Shown here one piece after another: positions 48,504 through 55,791 of a DNA stretch of 55,791 nt. Made by a program: the position numbers and the translations under genes. Numbering within the stretch: position 1 is the stretch's first letter; every line of letters starts with the position of its first letter. Under the pieces are notes generated by a model, which saw nothing but the letters and a program-made list of their open reading frames with translations, had not been told where the DNA came from and did no database searches. This stretch comes from Bigelowiella natans CCMP2755 (taxonomy: Eukaryota > Cercozoa > Chlorarachniophyceae), in assembly GCA_000320545.1 (NCBI GenBank), contig ADNK01001416.1:1-55791 (forward strand). Direction: 5' to 3'.

Positions 48504-50043
48504 CTAAACAATGGAAGGTACCTCTCCCGATACAATCGTAGCAACAACCCTAATAACGACATTATAACAATCAAACCATAGGTAATATGATAATCTCTTC
48601 CACAATTATTTCTTTTAGGAAACACCTCTCACACACCTTGCTCGAAAATGTGAAAGCTGATGATGACAAAAGCTACAGTTGCACTATGCATGTCTCACAT
48701 GGTGTCATCATCGTCGTCATCATCATCGTCCATCGTCATATATTTTACTATCAATACTACCGAAGCTCGGTGTCTAGAAGGATGATATCCGCGTCGCATC
48801 CAAAACTCAGACTCCCTTTCCTCTTTTCCATGTTCTAAACAAGGAAGTGACACGATTTACGATTTGCCAGTAAATCATGCACGATCGTTTCGCAAAGAAA
48901 CAGTGAATTCGGAGGAGCTGCAGCTAAAATCGCAGTTAGTTGCTTTAGGCCGAATTAGTAGTGAAACAGTGATAAAAGCAAAAAAAATCTGGATTACAAG
49001 GACAATAAAATACAAAAAAAAAGATACGGTCGTCGATCTGGACATGGGGATGATAATGGCGGAACAATGATAGACCCACTTACTATGATATTCTTTACTT
49101 ATTAGAGTCAACAGCTCGAGTCGTACTTTTTACCATGGCAACGACAACACAACATAACCATCCCACTATTCTATGATGCTGCAAATGCATACCAAGACTT
49201 CAGCAGGTCGCAGCGTCGCAGCACGAATGGCTTCTACGATAGAACATCCTGCAATATAGCAGCAAATGGAAGAAGAAGAAGAAGAAGAAGAAGAAGAAGA
49301 AGAAGAAGAAGAAGCAAATAATACTAACTAGTTAGTGATAATGCATGCAACAAAGAGATAGGAGGCGGGGGAGAGAACCTGTGAATTTCCGGAAGTTTCG
49401 CACACAAGAGTCCATGGTGGCAATACTCCCTGCCAATGTGTCCGTACCCTAAGCAATAGTAATCGGACTATTCACCATCCATTCAGCACTACTTCGATGA
49501 TACAGTATGGTAGACTCAACCGCGACATCAACATCCACAAAAGTCGGCTTTTAATCGATCGCGAACATTGTAGTAGAAAGGCACCCTGCGTGTCGTACTC
49601 TATCTAATGCGTGATGTATGTCATCTTCATTACTACGACTGTCGCACGGTCATCTTTAATGCGCACTTGCACGTCCCCGAGCTGAGGCCGAGAAATGAGG
49701 GAGGGGAGACGAATATCAAGAAGAGATGATGATGATGATGATGATGATGATGATAATGAAGAAAAAGAAGACAACGACGACGAAGAAGAAGAAGCCCAAA
49801 GACGAGAGGATCGCAGCCGTCGTTGCTTGCGGCTATTGAAGATTCTATTGATGATGACGATAGTATTGCTGAACACTAGCAACAAAAAGCACTGCAACCA
49901 TCATCAACCTTGTACAAACCGTCTCCTAGGCCCATCGCTCCCATTGCATCTGTCACTAACACAGCACCCTCTGGATGAGCCCTAAGTATTAAGTAATGTC
50001 CCCCCGTAATGATAGTGATTAACCATATTCCTGTGTGATGATA

Positions 50044-50077
<34 letters not shown>

Positions 50078-50760
50078 GCGTGTAGTTGGCGGAGTTCTGG
50101 TAGAGAGAATCATGATGAGGATCATGATATCTTATGTAAACATCACAGCATAGGCAAGATTATGAATGTTTTTCATTTGAAAATTCAGTACTTGAATGCT
50201 ATTCTGACGGAATTGGCGTGTGCATGGATCCCATCGGCAATGATTCCTACAGGCGTGGTTTAATGATGATATAATGATGAAGATGAAGAAAAAGAAGAAG
50301 AATAAGAAGAAGATGATGATGATAAAATATCCGCACCATAATATGGCTTCTTTTCCCGCCTCCCTAGCAACCCTACCAGCCCTGACATATGTTAGGAGGG
50401 AGGGGGGGGAGGGGGGAGAAGATGGCGAGTGAAAGGAAGATATTAGGTAAGTGTGGTAACGATTATAATAGATGGCACACAGATGATCATAACGGTGTGA
50501 TGGTCCAGTGCCGCTACTCCTGATGCATTAACAACTACGACGACGATGAAGCCCACAACACGCTTCGAATATACATATATTTTACCGGGGTCTCTATGAT
50601 GGAATGGCTGCATTGCATTGAAAAGGTGCGTGATCATCCGTGCGCCGCATTCAAGGCCCTTTTCCTAGATAGACGACATTAAATTATGAAAAAAATGAAG
50701 GAGACGATGGGAATGTTTGTCGGCTTGTTAGCAATGGTTACATAGATGTAGTTCAGAATG

Positions 50761-50802
<42 letters not shown>

Positions 50803-51604
50803 TGTGTAGATGTTGTCGCTCAAAACTCACACAAATCGCCGTTATTGTTATGATGATGATCGATCCCATAATCATCATCATCAACAACAACAACAACAAC
50901 ACACTAATACTAGAAAACACACCGCCTCTGGAAGGTCCGCCATCGAATGACCACAAGAAACTATGACACCTGGGGACAAGGAGAGATAGGGAGAGCGGAA
51001 GAGAGAGAAGAGAGAGAGAAGTAAAGAGTGTCACCATACTACTTCATTGCACTACAACGACACAACGAAGTCGTTCTCCATCAAATCTGCCTCTTGCACA
51101 GAACGTGAAGACAGGAGGTGCCAATAATCGCTTTCTTACCACAACCCAACCCCCCCCCGAATTCAGACCAGAAGATGAAGGAAAGGGGGGAGGAGAGGTA
51201 ATTGAAAGAGAAATCACAGAGTTTGTTAGGAGGAGCAGTAAGCAGCACTTCTGACTAGCTCAAGTTATTATACACATACACACCACGTTGCGACAAGCCC
51301 TGTATAGCCTCCTGTGCCCCCTTAAGCTCTGGAGCTGATTCAGCAGCAGCAGCAGCAGCAGCAGTAGTATTTATTGATGAGGGAAGAGAAGGGGAGGAGA
51401 GGGGGCAAATGGTAGGCGTGAATGAGTATATGGTACGAGAGGATTGACGGTGCTACTTACAGCCGGGTATAAATAATATGGTTCCATTAGATTAGACAAC
51501 TTGGCCACAGCACAGCAGGTGTCATGGTGGTGAGTTGATGGTGTTTGTTCGTCATGAGATCCTACTCCGTCATGTCATCAGCATTACGCGCATCGTTATG
51601 AATC

Positions 51605-51647
<43 letters not shown>

Positions 51648-52618
51648 TATGGTGACCATTGCCGTCGAGTCGATCAGCTGCTTGCCGTACATTTCAACAA
51701 CACTGGAGAAACCCTAAGGATGATTCATTCGCACAAATGGAAACCGCTCATTTTACGAGCGCGCGCGCGCGTAGGTGCTTTTCGCGCAGATCATCCAGAA
51801 GAAGAATTTATATCGGTTATGCTGTGTTTGCATGTAGCACCATGGGAATGAGGTAACACAAAAAGGACCTTATCTGGTTCGCGTACGAGGTGAGCTGGGT
51901 GTGCACCGTACTTGTACTGTATATATACCATTCAGCCAGTATTAGCAGCAGCTCAGTGACCATCGTTTCACATCCATAGTAAATGTAACAATAATGACAA
52001 TGGCAAGAAATCGGTACATACTATTCTCACAACCCAACGTGTTGGCAACGAAGAAACAGAAGAGGAAGATAAAGAATAAGAAGAAGAAAAAGAGAAGAAG
52101 AAGAAGGTTATGATAATAATAATGACGGTGATGATAGATCACGGTCATATGACTTGGATGTCAGCAGCAGTAGCTGATGATGACCATGATCATGATGATG
52201 ATGATAATGAAGAAGAAGAAGAAGAAGAAGAAAAAGAAGAAAAAGATGGGACGAGTGCAAGTGCGTAGAAAATATGTTTGAGGAGATAAGCCTGATGTTA
52301 CCTGGCTTATGAAAGGGCCTTCGAGGTGGGCACCAAGGATGTGTGCGTGGTCTCGACTCCCTGGTGATTATATGAGAAAGAATGGAAGAGAATAGAGGAA
52401 AGACAAAAGCTAATCAATGTACTATCTCTTTTATCACCAAAAAACATGATAGAAGGGTTGGGACGGTACAAAGTAGGTTGAACAACGCCACCATGTTGGG
52501 GAAAACAATTCTTAGCTCTCATCGTTCCTCCTTTTGTCTACACAAAGTCGCCCATTACATATGTGAACATCTATTTGGTGCGTGGAGGCCAGAATAACAA
52601 ATTAATTTTTTTTTTTAT

Positions 52619-52658
<40 letters not shown>

Positions 52659-53083
52659 GTGTGTGCGTTGTCACGGGGGGCAAAGGAAATCGTAGTCTCT
52701 TTTTTTTGGTTTTAGGTAATGATGATGACGATGAGGATGAGGATAATATAAGGAAGAGGAACCACGTACCAGGGCGGCGTTTGAGCAGCTTTGCTAGCTT
52801 TTTGTATTGAGGTTGACCGCTGGTGATGACCTACGATGGGATTAGCAGCATGTACACGTGTTCAGGGATTCATATGGATGATGAGTCTCCTGTAAAAACG
52901 AGTGTGAGACAAATCATTTAATATCATCATCATCATCATCATCATCATCACCGTTGGGCAAAACGACGTAACTCCGTGCTGTAGAATCCCTGAGAAGACA
53001 CATGACATCGTGTTGTTATTGTTATTGTTGCTGTTATTGTTGTTCATAGTATAACATTAAGTACAAGGAAAATTGGGAATTTG

Positions 53084-53163
<80 letters not shown>

Positions 53164-53962
53164 AATGTGTATGCATGTAGTATCAATACCTTTTGCCACC
53201 TTTCTCATGATATCATTCCCATCCTGACGAATAGCACGAATATGATGTTGATAATGATAATGATGAGGAAGGTAAACGAGAAACAAACACATCAGTGAGG
53301 TGTCAGACCAAGCAACACATATCCACAAGGAACAGCTTTAAGAAGAATGATGGTAAACAACAGGACGACGAAGAAAAGGAAGAAGACGAAAAGGAAGAGG
53401 ACATCTCGCATTCGCCTCCGTTTAGGTGATCGTTTGCCATGATCCTTTTCCTCCTCCTCCTCCTCCTCCCCCTCCCCCTCCTGGTGCTGTTGTTGGTAAT
53501 CTGAGTTCCTACTCGCTCCGCCTTCCTGTCTATCCGCTTCGTGGTCTTCTAGGAAGTAAAGTAGCAGAGCATCGTGTCCATTTGTGACAGAACGATATAA
53601 AAATTAGTTTGGCGTCATTGAACACCGGAGATTGGATGATGACGGCAAGGAACAATCGGAGCTGATGTTGCTGCATATTTCTGTATCACGAAAGCGAGCC
53701 CATACCGTAGGCGAAAAGCTCTAACGCGCGGCGCATATACAAGCAGCGACCATACCTCTGCTGTGATCCGTGAAAGATGTAAAATCAACTCCGAAAGCCC
53801 CTGTTATGATGATCACAAGTAACGTTCCCAGAGTAAAAAAAGCCAAGTTGCAGTAAGGGGCGACGATGATGAGAGCGACGACGATGATGACAATAATTGG
53901 TATTAGTGTAAGTTTATGATACGTTATACATTGTAAGTATTATGCGCAACGCACACCCACAC

Positions 53963-54017
<55 letters not shown>

Positions 54018-54121
54018 ATCATCAGCCGACAAATATAAGACAAATATAAGCTTAAATACCATTTAACTGCACGTCTATATAGCCTGTATTCGATGACGAT
54101 ACAGCAGCAAGCCGACACATA

Positions 54122-54174
<53 letters not shown>

Positions 54175-54872
54175 ACAGACAAACATAATAAGAAGTGAAG
54201 TTATTATAAACACTGTACGTTCCATATTTTCAGATCGATGTATCTTGCTTCTTATTATATATTTAGATGCTATTCTTAACCAGGCGCCATGAGTAGTCCA
54301 CTGCAATCCACAATTACTTGTGCTGCATACTCCTTATCCCGAGCGGCCTCCCTATATAAGCAACAACGAAATGTGGGAGTGTTGAAGAAATACATATTAT
54401 GCTTATCGGTGCTTTGAGAGCGTGTTGGATTTGCCGCCACTACTTTCAACAACTACTCTTTCATCTTACCAAAATCTCCTTTCAGGGTCTATGATCTTCC
54501 CCCCTGCAGAATGCCATGCCAAAAATAAACGGTGTTTCGTTAAATTGTCATAAGAGGTTGGAAAATGTGCAGTTGCGGACATGAGAGTTGATATACCATC
54601 TCCTCCATCAGCATGTACTACGGTAAACACAACTATTACCGTGCATCCACACATAATCTTCATCTGGCTCGCTGATCTTGCCTCTGCGAATAATCTTTGC
54701 ATTTTTGAATTGTACAACATGCTTTCTCCGAATATCTCGCGCGCCCATGCCAATGATATCTAAGTGAAGTAGTCAATTAAATTAGTTGAGAATTAGAGCA
54801 CAGGCAAAATCAACATCAACTAACCTGGGCGTCGTCGTCGTTTTTCAGGGCAATTTCCCCTCCTTCTTCCAT
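48504..54872 (-). CDS. AMDHD2: N-acetylglucosamine-6-phosphate deacetylase
   Basis: Cytosolic metal-dependent amidohydrolase that converts GlcNAc-6-P to glucosamine-6-P plus acetate. It is broken into at least twelve exons over 6.4 kb. Pieces in order from ATG 54872: [100 protein letters not shown] (metal-ligand Glu); [58 protein letters not shown] (catalytic Asp); [60 protein letters not shown]; and [15 protein letters not shown], stop TAG 48506-48504. Order and wording match NagA/AMDHD2. Exons in 50900-52280 are only partly resolved. Introns are crowded with GAA, GAT, TA, TC and TG tracts. Confidence 0.85.
49266..49315. repeat. (GAA)n trinucleotide tract
   Basis: Pure GAA tract in a NagA intron. 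(GAT)n tracts at about 49727-49755 and 50039-50078 lie in neighbouring introns. Confidence 0.9.
53091..53161. repeat. (TA)n-(TG)n compound microsatellite
   Basis: TA tract followed by TG t tract in a NagA intron. A second TA-TG pair at about 53963-54018 and a (GA)n tract at about 54131-54172 follow in the next introns. Confidence 0.9.
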
Positions 54873-55697
54873 CCTAACGGTAACGATACACAAGTAGATT
54901 AGTGGTATTCCAATGCCTCTGGGGCATTTGACACCTTCGCTTCATCCATGGTTCTACTTGTTCGTCAATTTGCAGTGATCGGGTCCTCCTCCTCCTCCTC
55001 CTCCTGTGCTCGTTGCACGTCAGTTGCAGGATCCGAACCGTGGCATCCGATTTTATCCGAAACCTGCCAATTTCCATCCAAAACTGCCATAATTCCAGGC
55101 CATTCAGTCGTTTATTCCTTTTCTTTCGTTCGCTACAGTTTGTGAGGAGGAAGGGGGCCAGCACGGGGGTGCGCAGCACCAGCTAGCCAGAGAATGACAG
55201 CAAAATCATCATGCAAGGGTTTCTCACTCCCCTGGAATCCCGGCAGGCATGCGCGGATTCCACTCCAAACTTTCACACATGACCCCTGTGGACCATGTGA
55301 GGGCCCTAGGACCCTCAGGGAAGCAAAAAAAAATGTTTTTTGGAAAATCGAAAATGGGTAGGGCACAAACTTTGAGTGCTCCGGAAACGCCCCTGACTTC
55401 GCCTCCTTCCACAAAACATGCCAAAGTGACAGGTGCAAAAAGATCTTTCTTCTCTCAAATTTTCGCAACTCAAAACACAAAATCAAACATTTCCGGAGCA
55501 AGCATGCGCGCGCAGGCATGATTTTTTGCAGTTTGTGGCAGGCGCAGCGCGGCGCAGCGGGCTTGCCAGTTCATTTTTCACTGCTGGTCAAAATTGGCAC
55601 ATTTCTTCTGAAATGATTCACAATTTCAAAATGACATGTTCAAACTCAACAGCGAGTGATGAACGAAGAAAAGGTGAGCCACGATGCACGTGTGCAT

Positions 55698-55737
<40 letters not shown>

Positions 55738-55791
55738 GTGTGTGCATGTGTGCATGTGTGCATGTGTGTGTGTGTGTGTTGTGTGTGTGTA
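54873..55791. other. upstream of NagA; no gene recognised
   Basis: Contains a short CTC-repeat (54986-55004), moderately GC-rich sequence up to 55560, and a degenerate (TG)n tract (55698-55791) reaching the window edge. ORFs at 55133-55521 overlap on both strands and show no known domain. The NagA promoter should lie at the left end. Confidence 0.4.

Noticed and set aside
48341-48625. 94-aa minus-strand ORF at the NagA 3' end
   Set aside because: The shorter alternative frame after the same acceptor gives the conserved NagA ending (VVATIVSGE) and an earlier stop.
1-55791. CRISPR array, prophage, insertion sequence or prokaryotic operon
   Set aside because: The repeats are microsatellites without spacers, and the genes are spliced eukaryotic genes. 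No transposase or integrase was seen.

Overview
This window is nuclear DNA from a microbial eukaryote, probably a protist. The evidence is GT-AG introns (many only 55-80 nt), very many (TG)n, (TA)n, (GA)n, (GAA)n and (GAT)n microsatellites, and a set of eukaryote-only genes. The mix (actin-fragmin-kinase-type kinase, fungal-type Zn2Cys6 protein, selenoprotein K, FUT8-like fucosyltransferase) would fit the SAR supergroup, but I cannot name the lineage. I rebuilt exon chains by hand by requiring that splice phases close. Most chains close exactly, which is strong internal support. NagA, the first gene and part of the fucosyltransferase are less certain.

Layout, left to right: an unrecognised + strand gene ending at 2292; cytosolic leucyl-tRNA synthetase (-); mitochondrial ribosomal protein uL23m (+); V-ATPase subunit A, 6 exons (-); Zn2Cys6 protein (+); UBA-UAS-UBX (UBXN7-like) p97 adaptor (-); actin-fragmin-type kinase (+); ATP synthase subunit e-like (-); divergent ABC ATPase, 11 exons (+); Nup205/Nup192 nucleoporin, 17 exons and 1991 aa (+); ribosomal protein SA/uS2 (-); coiled-coil protein of unknown function (+); selenoprotein K with an in-frame UGA (-); GT23-like fucosyltransferase (+); U5 snRNP 40K WD40 protein (-); and N-acetylglucosamine-6-phosphate deacetylase (-), followed by gene-free DNA.

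Orientation alternates almost perfectly, so the region is a chain of divergent promoters (start codons about 85-370 bp apart in most pairs) and convergent 3'-3' spacers. The convergent spacers have their own look: rich in CTAG, GCATGC, CACATG and TCTAGA words. Four of them each carry one copy, all in the same orientation, of a roughly 95-130 bp repeat whose core is a hairpin (TGTAGC ... GCTACA). I know no name for this repeat, and it is the best candidate here for something undescribed.

The genes are mainly housekeeping: translation, proton pumping, nuclear pore, splicing, ER quality control and glycan metabolism. They do not form a pathway. Special points are the UGA-encoded selenocysteine with a candidate form II SECIS, an EF-hand-like N-terminal extension on LeuRS, a hydrophobic helix spliced into an ABC nucleotide-binding domain, and microsatellite-derived acidic, Ser and Gln runs inside Nup205 and the fucosyltransferase.
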